This document shows, one piece after another, positions 49,878-59,235 of a stretch of 64,000 nucleotides of DNA (positions are counted from its first letter, which is position 1; each line of letters begins with the position of its first letter). The translations under genes were made by a program, and so were the position numbers. Source of the stretch: Streptomyces sp. CBMA152 (GTDB taxonomy: Bacteria; Actinomycetota; Actinomycetes; Streptomycetales; Streptomycetaceae). The stretch spans positions 34,213-98,212 of the forward strand of contig NZ_MECJ01000018.1 in assembly GCF_014596475.1 (NCBI RefSeq), given 5' to 3'. The notes beneath the pieces were generated by a model. It saw only the letters and a program-made list of their open reading frames with translations. It did not search any database and was not told where the DNA came from.

Positions 49878-50711
49878 ATGACGACACAGCGCACCGCCCG
49901 GCCCCGGCACTACCTGATGTGCCGCCCCAGCCACTTCACCGTCTCCTACAAGATCAACCCCTGGATGGACCCGGCCAAGCCGACCGACACCGCGCTCGCG
50001 GTACTCCAGTGGGAGCGGCTGTACGCGCTCTACCAGGAGCTCGGCCACACCGTCGAGCTGATCGACCCGGTGCCGGGCCTGCCCGACATGGTGTACTCGG
50101 CCAACGGCGCCACCGTCCTGGACGACCGCGTCCTCGTCGCCAACTTCCGCCACGCCGAGCGCACCGACGAAGCCCCCGCCTACCAGGCGTGGTTCGAGCA
50201 GCACGGCTACCAGGTGGTGCACGCCGCCCGCCACACCAACGAGGGCGAAGGCGACTACCTGGTCGCCGGCGGCCGCATCCTCGCCGGTACGGGCTTCCGC
50301 ACCGACCTGGCCGCGCACGCCGAGGCCGAGCAGGTGCTCGGCGCGCCCGTGGTCAGCCTGACCCTGGTCGACCCGCGCTTCTACCACCTGGACACCGCGC
50401 TCGCCGTACTCGACGACGACGAAGTCATGTACTACCCGGGCGCGTTCTCCCCGGAGAGCCGCGAGGTGCTGCGCGAGCTGTACCCCGACGCGCTGCTCGC
50501 CGAGGAGGCCGACGCCGAGGTGTTCGGGCTCAACGCCGTCTCGGACGGTCGCAACGTGCTGCTGTCGGAGACTGCGGGCAACCTCGCGGACCGGCTCGCC
50601 GACCGTGGCTTCACCCCGATCGGCGTGGACCTGTCGGAGCTGTTCAAGGGCGGCGGCAGCGTCAAGTGCTGCACCCTGGAGCTGCGCCACGCCTCGGGCG
50701 GTACGCGATGA
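49878..50711 (+). CDS. DDAH-like amidinohydrolase (guanidine-modifying superfamily)
   Basis: 277 residues. Landmarks of the dimethylarginine dimethylaminohydrolase/arginine deiminase fold: MCRPSHFTVSYKINPWMD at the N-terminus, DMVYSANGATVLDDRVLVANF, the Glu of NEGEGDYLV, the His of RFYHLDTAL and the catalytic Cys in GGSVKCCTLEL near residue 264. It would act on a guanidino or ureido group, for example giving citrulline from an arginine derivative. In an NRPS operon it may make a non-proteinogenic building block or tailor the peptide. The substrate is not readable. Its stop overlaps the next start by ATGA. Confidence 0.85.
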   Translation: MTTQRTARPRHYLMCRPSHFTVSYKINPWMDPAKPTDTALAVLQWERLYALYQELGHTVELIDPVPGLPDMVYSANGATVLDDRVLVANFRHAERTDEAPAYQAWFEQHGYQVVHAARHTNEGEGDYLVAGGRILAGTGFRTDLAAHAEAEQVLGAPVVSLTLVDPRFYHLDTALAVLDDDEVMYYPGAFSPESREVLRELYPDALLAEEADAEVFGLNAVSDGRNVLLSETAGNLADRLADRGFTPIGVDLSELFKGGGSVKCCTLELRHASGGTR

Positions 50712-51718
50712 CCACCGCACTGCACTGGCACACCGAGCCGGGCGCCCCGGCCACCGCCGACGCGCCCGAGCTCGCCGACGCGGCGGCCGCCCGCGACTGG
50801 CTCGCCGCCCACCGTGAGGAACTGCGTGCCGCACTCCACCGGTTCGGCGCCATCTACCTGCGCGGCCTCCCGGTCCACAGCGTGGAGGACTTCGCGCTGG
50901 TCCGCGATGAGCTGATCCCGACCGCGACCCCGTACCGAGAGAAGGCCACCCCGCGCAGCGACTACGGCGGCGGGGTCTTCTCCTCCACCGACCTGCCGGC
51001 CGCCCAGGCGATCCGGCCGCACAACGAGAACAGCTACACCCTGACCTTCCCCGGGCTGCTGCTCTTCGGCTGCCTGACCGCGCCCGAGGAGGGCGGCGCC
51101 ACCCCGGTCGCCGACTGCCGCGAGGTGCTGCGCCTGCTCCCGCCCGAGCTGGTCGAGCGGATGCGCGCGCACGGCTGGGTGCTGACGCGGAACTACTCGG
51201 AAACCCTCTCCGTCGCCTGGCAGGCCGCGTTCGCCGCCGACCGCGCCGAGGACGTCGAGCGGTACTGCGCCGAGAACCTGATCTCCTGCCAGTGGCGCGA
51301 GGACGGGCATCTGCGCACCGAGCAGCTGCGGCCCGGCATCATCCGCCACCCGCACACCGGCGACGAGGTGTGGTTCAACCACCTGGCGTTCTGGAGCGAG
51401 TTCTCGCTGGACGAGGACATCCGCGAGGTGCTCCTTGAGGAGCTCGGCGCGGACGGCCTGCCGTTCTCCACCGCCATCGGCGACGGCATCCCCCTCACCG
51501 CCGAGGACCTGGCGGCCGTCAACGCCGCGTACGAGCGGGCCACGGTGCGCCGCACCTGGCAGCCGGGCGACCTGATGCTCGTCGACAACGTCCTGGCCGC
51601 GCACGCCCGCGACCCCTACCGCGGCGATCGCCGCATCCTGGTCGCCATGGGCGACCCGGTCGCGGTGAGCGACTGCGCCCCGACCGTCGACCCCGCCCCG
51701 GCGGTGTCCCATGGCTGA
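50708..51718 (+). CDS. SyrP-like Fe(II)/2-oxoglutarate-dependent amino acid beta-hydroxylase
   Basis: About 336 residues of the TauD/TfdA group. The iron ligands His-x-Glu (HNENSYTLTFPG) and distal His (NVLAAHARDPY) with the 2-oxoglutarate Arg (RRILVAMGDP) are present. GATPVADCREVLRLL and YCAENLISCQWREDGHLRTEQ follow the SyrP pattern. SyrP hydroxylates aspartate at C-beta while it is bound to a carrier protein. Here the next gene is a free A-T didomain with a glutamine-type code, so the likely substrate is T-bound Gln or Glu. The gene overlaps both neighbours (4 and 8 bp). Confidence 0.87.
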   Translation: MTTALHWHTEPGAPATADAPELADAAAARDWLAAHREELRAALHRFGAIYLRGLPVHSVEDFALVRDELIPTATPYREKATPRSDYGGGVFSSTDLPAAQAIRPHNENSYTLTFPGLLLFGCLTAPEEGGATPVADCREVLRLLPPELVERMRAHGWVLTRNYSETLSVAWQAAFAADRAEDVERYCAENLISCQWREDGHLRTEQLRPGIIRHPHTGDEVWFNHLAFWSEFSLDEDIREVLLEELGADGLPFSTAIGDGIPLTAEDLAAVNAAYERATVRRTWQPGDLMLVDNVLAAHARDPYRGDRRILVAMGDPVAVSDCAPTVDPAPAVSHG

Positions 51719-53423
51719 GCCGCAGGACTTGGTGGCGCGCTTCCTCGCCACCGCGGCCGAGGTACCGGACCGGATCGCGATCCACGCCCCGGACGCCTCC
51801 CTCACCTTCGCCGAGCTGAGCGAGCGCACGGCCCAACTGGCCGGACGGCTGCGCGCGCTGGGCGTCGGCCGCGGTGACCGGGTGGGTATCAGCGCGCGCC
51901 GGGGAGTGCACTGGGCGGTGGCACCGCTGGCCGTGTGGCGGGCGGGCGCCGCGTATGTGCCGCTCGACCCGGCCTACCCCGACGACCGGCTCGCCTTCGT
52001 CGCCGCCGACGCGCGGCTGCGCGCGGTGGTCTCGGACACCGACACCGTGACGTGGGCCGACGGCCTGCCGGTGCTGGGGCCGGACGGGCTCGGCGCGGAG
52101 CGGTTCGACGACGTGGCCCCGGGCGCGCTCGACCCGGCGTACGTCATCCACACCTCGGGTTCCACCGGCCGCCCCAAGGGCGTCGAGGTCACCCGGGGCG
52201 CCGTGAGCGCGCTGGCGCAGGCTCTTGAGGAGCGCGGCGTCTACGCGGCCGGTCACCGTGTGGTCGGCTGGAACGCCAGTCTGTCCTTCGACGCCTCGGT
52301 GCAGCAGTGGGTCCGCATCTGCCGCGGCGACACCCTGGTGCTGCTCTCCGACGACGACCGCACCGACCCGGCCCGTCTGGTGGCGCTGCTGGAGGAACAC
52401 TCCGTCACCGAAGTGGACTTCACCCCCTCGCACTGGCAGCTCGTCGGCCCCCGGCTGCAGGGGCGCGGGCTGCGACTGCTGCTCGGCGGTGAGCCCATAC
52501 CGGAGCGGATGTGGCGCTCGCTCGCCGAAGGGGAGGACGCCTGGAACCTTTACGGGCCCACCGAGTGCACCGTCGACGCCACCGCGACCCCGGTCACCGG
52601 CCCCGCGCCGCACCTCGGCGAGCCGCTGGCCCATGTGCGCGCCTATGTGCTCGACGAGGCGCTGGCGCCGGTCGGCACCGGTGAGCTGTATCTGGCGGGC
52701 CCGGCGTTGGCCGTCGGCTATGCCGGACGGCCGGGGCTGACCGCCGAACGGTTCGTCGCGGACCCCTTCGCGGCCGACGGCAGCCGGATGTACCGCACCG
52801 GCGACAGGGTGCGCCACCGCCCGGACGGCACGCTGGCGTTCCTCGGGCGTACCGACCGGCAGATCAAGGTCCGCGGCTTCCGGGTGGAGCCGGGCGAGGT
52901 GGAGGACCGGCTGCGCGAGCACCCGGAGGTCAGTGCCGCCGTCGCCGCGCTGCGCACCGGCCCGGACGGGGACACCCTGCTGGCGGCGTACTGCGTCACC
53001 GCGCCGGACGCGGTGGTGAGCGACGACGAGTTGCGCGCGCACTGCGCGTCCACGCTGCCCGGCCATGTGGTGCCGTCGGCGTTCGTGCGGCTCCAGGCGC
53101 TGCCGCTGACCCCCGGCGGCAAGGTCGACACCGCGGCGCTGCCCGAGGTCACAGCGGTCGCCACCGCTGAGGGGCGGGCGCCCGAGGGCGAGCTGGAGCA
53201 GCTCATCGCCGAGGTGTGGGCCGAGGTGCTGGGCCGCGACAGCGTCCACGCGGACGAGAACTTCTTCGCGCTGGGCGGGCATTCGCTGGTGGCGCTGAGG
53301 GTGGTCTCCCGGCTCAAGCGGGCCACCGGGATCGTCCTGCCGACCAAGGACGTCTACCGCTTCCCCCGGCTGAGCGATCTGGCCCGGCACGCGGAGTCGG
53401 TCCGGGCGGGCGGTGCCGCATGA
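51711..53423 (+). CDS. NRPS A-T didomain, predicted glutamine-activating
   Basis: 570 residues: an adenylation domain with HTSGSTGRPKG, SFDASVQQW, NLYGPTEC, YRTGDRVR, RQIKVRGFRVEPGE and LTPGGKVD, then a carrier domain (FFALGGHSLVAL, Ser about residue 525). By alignment to GrsA the ten specificity residues read D-A-Q-D-L-G-L-V-D-K, one change from the glutamine code (DAQDLGVVDK) known from tyrocidine and lichenysin synthetases. No condensation domain is present, so it loads a residue in trans. With the SyrP-like hydroxylase before it and a type II thioesterase after it, it probably makes and hands over a beta-hydroxylated Gln-type unit. Confidence 0.9.
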   Translation: MAEPQDLVARFLATAAEVPDRIAIHAPDASLTFAELSERTAQLAGRLRALGVGRGDRVGISARRGVHWAVAPLAVWRAGAAYVPLDPAYPDDRLAFVAADARLRAVVSDTDTVTWADGLPVLGPDGLGAERFDDVAPGALDPAYVIHTSGSTGRPKGVEVTRGAVSALAQALEERGVYAAGHRVVGWNASLSFDASVQQWVRICRGDTLVLLSDDDRTDPARLVALLEEHSVTEVDFTPSHWQLVGPRLQGRGLRLLLGGEPIPERMWRSLAEGEDAWNLYGPTECTVDATATPVTGPAPHLGEPLAHVRAYVLDEALAPVGTGELYLAGPALAVGYAGRPGLTAERFVADPFAADGSRMYRTGDRVRHRPDGTLAFLGRTDRQIKVRGFRVEPGEVEDRLREHPEVSAAVAALRTGPDGDTLLAAYCVTAPDAVVSDDELRAHCASTLPGHVVPSAFVRLQALPLTPGGKVDTAALPEVTAVATAEGRAPEGELEQLIAEVWAEVLGRDSVHADENFFALGGHSLVALRVVSRLKRATGIVLPTKDVYRFPRLSDLARHAESVRAGGAA

Positions 53424-54190
53424 GCGCCCCCGACACCACCGTGGTCCGCCTCACCCAGCGCCCGAACCCCGCCCGCACCTTGGTCTGCCTGGGCTTCTGC
53501 GGTGGCGGCACGGCCTCCTTCCACCCCTGGATCCCGGCGCTGCCCGACGACACCGACCTGGTGGCCGTCTGCTACCCGGGGCGCGAGGGCCGCTTCCTGG
53601 AGGAGTGCGCGCAGAGCTGGGACGAGCTCGCGGCGGACGCCGCGCACGCCGTCGCCTCCGTCGCGGCCGACGGCCCGTACATCCTGTTCGGGCACAGCAT
53701 GGGCGGCTGGATGGCCTTCGAGGTCACCGCCCGCCTCGCGGCGGCCGGCGCCCCGGTGCCGCAGTCGCTGGTCGTCTCCGCCTGCAACGCGCCCGACCAG
53801 GGCCTCACCGAGCGCGACCGGTTCCCCGCCCAGGGCCAGCACGACGGCGAACTCCTCGACTGGATGCGCACCCACGGTCTGTTGCCCGCGCATGTCCTGG
53901 ACGAACCCGAACTCACCGAGATGGCCGTGGAGTTGATGCGCGCCGACATCCAGGCCCGCGACACCTTCACCTTCGCCCCCGGCACCCGCGTCGACGTGCC
54001 CCTGCAGGTCCTCTCGGGGGCGGACGACCCGGTGATCGGGGACGACCTCGGCCCGCGCTGGGCGGGCCTGACCACCGGCGGATTCCGCCATGACGTCCTG
54101 CCCGGCGGGCACTTCTACACCCCCGCCGTCTGGAACGCCCTGCCCACCCGGATCGCCGCGCTCGGCACTCCCGCCACCGCCACCCACTGA
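53420..54190 (+). CDS. Type II thioesterase
   Basis: About 256 residues. TLVCLGFCGGGTASFHPW at the start, nucleophile FGHSMGGWMAFE (about residue 94), acid region SGADDPV and the His in GGHFYT. Type II thioesterases edit misprimed carrier proteins, or move a loaded aminoacyl group from a free A-T to the main line. Placement directly after the stand-alone A-T makes the second role worth considering. ATGA overlap with the A-T gene; 1-bp overlap with the next. Confidence 0.92.
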   Translation: MSAPDTTVVRLTQRPNPARTLVCLGFCGGGTASFHPWIPALPDDTDLVAVCYPGREGRFLEECAQSWDELAADAAHAVASVAADGPYILFGHSMGGWMAFEVTARLAAAGAPVPQSLVVSACNAPDQGLTERDRFPAQGQHDGELLDWMRTHGLLPAHVLDEPELTEMAVELMRADIQARDTFTFAPGTRVDVPLQVLSGADDPVIGDDLGPRWAGLTTGGFRHDVLPGGHFYTPAVWNALPTRIAALGTPATATH

Positions 54191-55266
54191 TGAACGGCAC
54201 CACCATGACCTACGCACCCGCCTTCGGCATCAGCCATGTCGAGCACTACGTCGCCGACCTGACGACGGCCGCCGCCGAGCTGACCGAGGCCTACGGCTTC
54301 CGCCCGGTGGCCCGCGCGGCCTCCGAGGAGGCCGAGTCCCTGGCGCTGCGCCAGGGCCGTATCACCCTCGTACTGACCCAGGCCCGCTCGCCGCACCACC
54401 GGGGCGCCGAGTACGTCCTGGCCCACGGCGACGGAGTCGCCGACATCGCGCTCACCGTTGCCGACGTCCCGGCCGCCTTCGCCGAGGCGGTCTCGCGGGG
54501 AGCGGTGCCGCTCGCCGTGCCCAGACGCCATGAGGACGGCCGCACCAGCGCGGTCATCGCGGGCTTCGGCGACGTCGTGCACACCCTCGTCGAGCCCGGC
54601 CCCGACGCGCTGCCGCCGGGCTTCACCCTCCTGGCGGACGCCGCAGTGGCCCCCGCCGATGAACTCCTTGAGGAGCTCGACCACTTCGCGGTCTGTCTGC
54701 GCGCCGGGGAGCTGGAGCGCACGGTCGACTTCTACACCCAGGTGCTCGGTTTCCGGAACATCTTCAGCGAGCTGATCAAGGTGGGCGCGCAGGCGATGGA
54801 GTCCCAGGTGGTGCAGAGCGCCACCGGAGAGGTCACCCTCACCCTGATCCAGCCCGACACCAGCGCCCAGCCCGGGCAGATCGACCGCTTCCTGGACGAG
54901 CGCGGCGGCTCCGGCGTCCAGCACCTGGCGTTCGCCGCCCGCGACGTGATCCACGCGGTGGGCACCCTGCGCGAGCGCGGCGTGCAGTTCCTCTCCGTGC
55001 CCGACACCTACTACGCCATGCTCGCCGACCGCCTGGAGCTGACCCGGCACACCACCGAGGAACTGCACGGCCTGCACATCCTGGTCGACGAGGACCACGA
55101 CGGCCAGCTCTTCCAGATCTTCACCCGCTCCACCCACCCCAGGCGCACCCTCTTCCACGAGGTGATCGAGCGGTTCGGCGCCCGCACGTTCGGCAACGGC
55201 AACATCAAGGCCCTGTACGAGGCGGTGGAGGCCGAGCGCCTGAGCACCGAGGACGTGCTGCGGTGA
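54190..55266 (+). CDS. hmaS: 4-Hydroxymandelate synthase
   Basis: About 358 residues, HPPD-like. Two VOC halves: FGISHVEHYVADL near the start, LDHFAVCL with the first iron His near residue 162, GVQHLAFAARD with the second, and QLFQIF with the Glu. The C-terminal FGNGNIKALYEAVE differs from HPPD GxGNFKALFE in the way hydroxymandelate synthases do. It converts 4-hydroxyphenylpyruvate, O2 and Fe(II) to 4-hydroxymandelate, the first committed step to 4-hydroxyphenylglycine. The two following genes complete that path. ATG 54190 overlaps the thioesterase stop; a later ATG at 54205 is possible. Confidence 0.9.
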   Translation: MNGTTMTYAPAFGISHVEHYVADLTTAAAELTEAYGFRPVARAASEEAESLALRQGRITLVLTQARSPHHRGAEYVLAHGDGVADIALTVADVPAAFAEAVSRGAVPLAVPRRHEDGRTSAVIAGFGDVVHTLVEPGPDALPPGFTLLADAAVAPADELLEELDHFAVCLRAGELERTVDFYTQVLGFRNIFSELIKVGAQAMESQVVQSATGEVTLTLIQPDTSAQPGQIDRFLDERGGSGVQHLAFAARDVIHAVGTLRERGVQFLSVPDTYYAMLADRLELTRHTTEELHGLHILVDEDHDGQLFQIFTRSTHPRRTLFHEVIERFGARTFGNGNIKALYEAVEAERLSTEDVLR

Positions 55267-56354
55267 GCGTCGACGCACCGGTGCGCACCGAGGACTTCGC
55301 CGCCCTCGCCGAGCGGAGCCTGCCCGCGCACATCTGGGACTTCCTCGCGGGCGGCAGCGGCGAGGAGCTGACCCTCGCCGCCAACCGCGCCGCGCTTGAC
55401 CGCGTCAGCCTGGTGCCCCGGGTCCTGACCGGCGGCGCGGGCCGCACCACCGGGGCCGACCTGCTCGGCCGAGCTGCGGCGCTGCCCCTCGCCGTCGCCC
55501 CCATGGCGTACCAGCGGCTGCTGCACCCCGACGGCGAGGTGGCCACGGCCCGCGCGGCCAAGGCGGCCGGGGTGCCGTTCGTGCTCAGCACACTCAGCAG
55601 CGTGCCCGTCGAGGAGATCACCGCTCTCGGCGCGGACACCTGGTTCCAGCTCTACTGCCTGCGGGACCGCGCGGCCACCACCGAACTGGTCCGGCGGGCC
55701 GAACGGGCGGGCTGCTCGGCGCTGATGGTGACCGTGGACGTCCCCGTGATGGGGCGCCGGCTGCGGGACCTGCGCCACGGCTTCGCCCTGCCGCCCGAGG
55801 TGGCGCCCGCCCATCTCGGCCGGGACGCGACCGGCCGGGCCCACGAGGCGCACGCCGGCAGCTCCGCCGTCGCGGAGCACACCGCCGAGGCGTTCGCGGA
55901 CGACCTCGACTGGGACGACCTGGCCCGGCTGCGCGCCGAGACCCGGCTGCCGCTGATCGTCAAGGGCGTCCTGGACCCGCGCGACGCCGCCCGCGCCGCA
56001 GCCCTCGGCGCCGACGCCGTGGTGGTCTCCAACCACGGCGGCCGCCAACTGGACGGCGCGGCAACCTCGATCGAGCTGCTGCCCGCCGTCCGCGAAGCCG
56101 TCCCCGACAGCTGCCGGGTGCTGCTCGACAGCGGCATCCGCGGTGGCACCGACATCCTCAAGGCGCTGGCGCTCGGCGCGGACGGGGTGCTGCTGGGCCG
56201 TCCGGTCCTGTGGGGCCTGGCCGTCGACGGCGAGCAGGGCGTACGAGACGTGCTGCGGCTGGTGGAGAGCGAACTGCGGGCCGCGCTGACGCTCTCCGGC
56301 TGCGCCGGACCCACCGACGCCCGGCGCCTTGACGTGCGGGGAGCGGTCCGATGA
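55263..56354 (+). CDS. hmo: 4-Hydroxymandelate oxidase (FMN-dependent)
   Basis: 363 residues of the alpha-hydroxyacid oxidase family: LPAHIWDFLAGGSGEE, LPLAVAPMAYQ, TWFQLYCLRD, VKGVLDPRDA (flavin Lys), VVSNHGGRQLDGA (catalytic His-Gly-Gly-Arg) and DSGIRGGTDILKALALGA. It oxidises 4-hydroxymandelate to 4-hydroxybenzoylformate with FMN. It overlaps hmaS and hpgT by 4 bp each, so the three are translationally coupled. Confidence 0.92.
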   Translation: MSVDAPVRTEDFAALAERSLPAHIWDFLAGGSGEELTLAANRAALDRVSLVPRVLTGGAGRTTGADLLGRAAALPLAVAPMAYQRLLHPDGEVATARAAKAAGVPFVLSTLSSVPVEEITALGADTWFQLYCLRDRAATTELVRRAERAGCSALMVTVDVPVMGRRLRDLRHGFALPPEVAPAHLGRDATGRAHEAHAGSSAVAEHTAEAFADDLDWDDLARLRAETRLPLIVKGVLDPRDAARAAALGADAVVVSNHGGRQLDGAATSIELLPAVREAVPDSCRVLLDSGIRGGTDILKALALGADGVLLGRPVLWGLAVDGEQGVRDVLRLVESELRAALTLSGCAGPTDARRLDVRGAVR

Positions 56355-57655
56355 CCTCACCCGTACTGCTCGACCGCGCGGATCTGCACGCCTCGCTCGC
56401 CGACCCCGCGCTTGTGTCGATGACCTTCCTCAACGAGGTGGCAGGCCGCTACCCCGACGCGATCTCCTTCGCGCCGGGCCGGCCCACCGAGGAGACCTTC
56501 GACCTCGCCGACCTCCACCGCTACCTGGACGCCTACGCGCGCCACCTCGCCGAGCACAAGGGCTACGACGAGGCGCGGGTGCGCCGCGAGCTGTTCCAGT
56601 ACGGGCGGACCAAGGGCGTCGTCCACGAGCTGATCGCCCGTCAGCTCGAACTGGACGAGGGCATCACCGTCGACCCGGAGGCCGTCGTGGTCACCGTCGG
56701 GGCCCAGGAGGCGCTGTGGCTGGTGCTGCGCGCCCTGAAGGCCTCCGAGCGCGACGTGGTGCTCGCGGTGACGCCCACGTATGTCGGACTGACCGGCGCG
56801 GCCCGGCTGCTCGACCTGCCGGTGCGGCCCGTCCCCGAAGGCCCCGACGGCGTACGGCCCGAGGACCTGATCGAGCGGATCCGGGCCGTGCGCGCCGCGG
56901 GGGAGCGGCCCCGGGCCCTGTATCTGGTGCCCGACTTCTCCAACCCCAGCGGCCACTCGCTGGACCTGACGACCCGCCACCGCCTGCTGGAGATCGCCGC
57001 CGAGGAGGACATCCTGCTCCTGGAGGACAACCCCTACGGCTACTTCCGAGCCGAGGGCGAGCGGCCGCCGACGCTCAAGGCGCTCGACACCAAACAGCGG
57101 GTGGTCTACCTCGGGTCGCTGGCGAAGACCTGTTTCCCCGGCGCCCGGGTGGGCTTCGCGGTGGCGGACCAGAAGATCGCGGGGGCGGACGGCGGCCTGC
57201 TCGCCGACGAACTCGCCCGAGCCAAGAGCATGGTCACCGTCAACACCTCACCGGTGAGCCAGGCCCTGGTCGGCGGCATGCTCCTGGAGCACGGCGGCAG
57301 CCTGCTGCGCGCCAACGAGCGGCCGATCGCCGTCTACCGCCGCAACCTCGACTGCCTCCTGAAGGGCCTCGACCACCGCTTCTCGGAGGTGCCCGGCGTC
57401 TCCTGGAACACCCCGGCGGGTGGGTTCTTCGTGGTGGTGACCGTGCCGTTCCCCGTCACCGACGCGCTCCTGGAAGAGGCGGCCGTACGGCACGGCGTGC
57501 TCTTCACTCCGATGCGCCACTTCGGCGACGACGCCCGCTCTGGCCGCCAACTCCGCCTCTCCTGCAGCTATCTGACCACTGATCAGATCGAGTCGGGGCT
57601 CGACCGGCTGGCCGCCCTGATCGCCGAGCACACCCAGGGAGCGCCGGATGCCTGA
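56351..57655 (+). CDS. hpgT: 4-Hydroxyphenylglycine aminotransferase
   Basis: 434 residues, fold-type I PLP aminotransferase: VTVGAQEALWLVLRAL, YLVPDFSNPSGHSLDL, LLLEDNPYGYFR and the PLP lysine in LGSLAKTCFPGARVGF, ending FSEVPGVSWNTPAGGFFV and RLSCSYLT. In this operon it forms L-Hpg from 4-hydroxybenzoylformate, commonly with tyrosine as donor, which regenerates hydroxyphenylpyruvate for HmaS. The prephenate dehydrogenase that often completes the set is not in this window. Confidence 0.92.
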   Translation: MTSPVLLDRADLHASLADPALVSMTFLNEVAGRYPDAISFAPGRPTEETFDLADLHRYLDAYARHLAEHKGYDEARVRRELFQYGRTKGVVHELIARQLELDEGITVDPEAVVVTVGAQEALWLVLRALKASERDVVLAVTPTYVGLTGAARLLDLPVRPVPEGPDGVRPEDLIERIRAVRAAGERPRALYLVPDFSNPSGHSLDLTTRHRLLEIAAEEDILLLEDNPYGYFRAEGERPPTLKALDTKQRVVYLGSLAKTCFPGARVGFAVADQKIAGADGGLLADELARAKSMVTVNTSPVSQALVGGMLLEHGGSLLRANERPIAVYRRNLDCLLKGLDHRFSEVPGVSWNTPAGGFFVVVTVPFPVTDALLEEAAVRHGVLFTPMRHFGDDARSGRQLRLSCSYLTTDQIESGLDRLAALIAEHTQGAPDA

Positions 57656-57689
57656 CCGCCCGTACCGGGACCGACACGAAGGAAGCTCC

Positions 57690-59195
57690 ATGTCCACCGA
57701 CGCGAGCCTGAGTCATCTCCTGGTCGCCGCCGTACGGCGCCACCACGCCTCGGTCGCCGTCGTCGACCAGGGCGTCCACCACACCTACGCCGAACTCGAC
57801 CAGCTCTCGGCCGAGATCGCGGGCGGACTCGCCGCCCGCGGCCTCGGGCCGGGCACGGTGGTCGCCGTCCACGCCCACCGCTCGTGGGCGCGCTGTGCCG
57901 CAGTGCTCGGCGCCTGGCGGGCCGGGGCGGGCGTGGTCAGCGTCGACCCCGCCATGCCGGCCCCCCGCGCCGCGAAGATCGCCCGCTTCAGCGATCTGGT
58001 GGTACGCGCCGACAACACCGCCCCGACCGGTCTCGGCCCGGCCGAGTGCACCATCGACGAGGTACGTGGCACCGCGCTGGAGGAGCCGCTGGAGGGACCG
58101 GTCGGCTATGTCATCCCCACCTCCGGCTCGACGGGGGAGCCCAAGTCGGTGGCCGTGCCGCCCGGCATCCTGGCCGCGCTCGGCGAGTGGCACCGCACCC
58201 GCTGGTCCCACGACCGCCCGCCGCACACCTTGCAGGCGGCCTCCATCGGCTTCGACGTCGGTTACGAGGAACTGGTCGCCACCTGGCTCGCCGGGGCCCG
58301 CCTGGTGGTCGTGGACGACGAGCAGCGCCAGGACCCCTTCACGCTGATGGAGGTGGTCCGCGAACACCGGGTGGCCCGGCTGTTCCTGCCGGTCGTGGGG
58401 TTGCACGCGCTGGCGATGGCCGCGGTCTTCGAGGACCGCCCGATGCCGGACCTGCGGGAGATCGCGGTGGCCGGCGAGCGGCTGGTGGTCAACGCCGAGG
58501 TACGGGAGTTCTGCGCGGTCGGCGGCGTCACGCTGGTCAACGAGTACGGGCCCAGTGAGACCCATGTCGTCACCGAGTACCGGATGGCGCCCCAGGACGC
58601 GGCCCACTGGCCCGACCACCCGCCGATCGGCCGGGCGGTCGCCGGGGCGGAGCTGCTCACCCACGCCGACGGCGTGCTGCGGCCGTTCACCCCCGGCGAG
58701 GAGGGCGAACTGTTCGTCGCCGGTGGGTCGGTGGGCCTTGGATACCTCGGGGACCAGGAGCTCACCGACGCCAAGTTCCGCACCCTGGCACATCTGGACG
58801 GCACCGAGCGCCGCTGCTACGCCACCGGCGACCTGGTCCGGTTCGACGGCACCGACCTCCACTTCGTGGCCCGCGCCGACGACCAGCTGAAGGTGAGCGG
58901 CTACCGGGTCGAGCCCGGCGAGGTCGAAGCCGTCCTCGACGCCGTGGCGGGCGTGCGCCGGGCCGTGGTGGTGGCGGTGACGGTCGCGGGCTCCACCCGG
59001 CTGGCCGCCGCCTACACCCGGACCGGGGCCGGTGGAACCGACGCCGAGGCGCTCGCCGCGGCCTGCGCGGCCCACCTGCCCGCGTACATGGTCCCCAAGC
59101 ACTTCCAGGCACTTGACGAGCTGCCGGTGACCGCCAACGGAAAGGTCGACCGGGCCCGGCTGCGCACGCTGTTCGGCGCCGGCCCGACCGTCTGA
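57690..59195 (+). CDS. Free-standing NRPS adenylation domain, specificity unclear
   Basis: About 501 residues from ATG 57690 (GAAGGAAG upstream); ATG 57648, overlapping the hpgT stop, is the alternative. It is a lone A domain: IPTSGSTGEPKS, FDVGYEEL, NEYGPSETH, YATGDLVR, DQLKVSGYRVEPGE and VTANGKVD, with no carrier domain after it. By the GrsA alignment its code reads D-V-E-F-A-A-E-V-V-K, which I cannot match to a known residue and is not the usual Hpg code. It probably loads the carrier domain of the next gene, 40 bp downstream. Confidence 0.88.
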   Translation: MSTDASLSHLLVAAVRRHHASVAVVDQGVHHTYAELDQLSAEIAGGLAARGLGPGTVVAVHAHRSWARCAAVLGAWRAGAGVVSVDPAMPAPRAAKIARFSDLVVRADNTAPTGLGPAECTIDEVRGTALEEPLEGPVGYVIPTSGSTGEPKSVAVPPGILAALGEWHRTRWSHDRPPHTLQAASIGFDVGYEELVATWLAGARLVVVDDEQRQDPFTLMEVVREHRVARLFLPVVGLHALAMAAVFEDRPMPDLREIAVAGERLVVNAEVREFCAVGGVTLVNEYGPSETHVVTEYRMAPQDAAHWPDHPPIGRAVAGAELLTHADGVLRPFTPGEEGELFVAGGSVGLGYLGDQELTDAKFRTLAHLDGTERRCYATGDLVRFDGTDLHFVARADDQLKVSGYRVEPGEVEAVLDAVAGVRRAVVVAVTVAGSTRLAAAYTRTGAGGTDAEALAAACAAHLPAYMVPKHFQALDELPVTANGKVDRARLRTLFGAGPTV

Positions 59196-59235
59196 GACCC
59201 GAAGACACCACCACCCGAGGAAAGGGAAGAATCGA

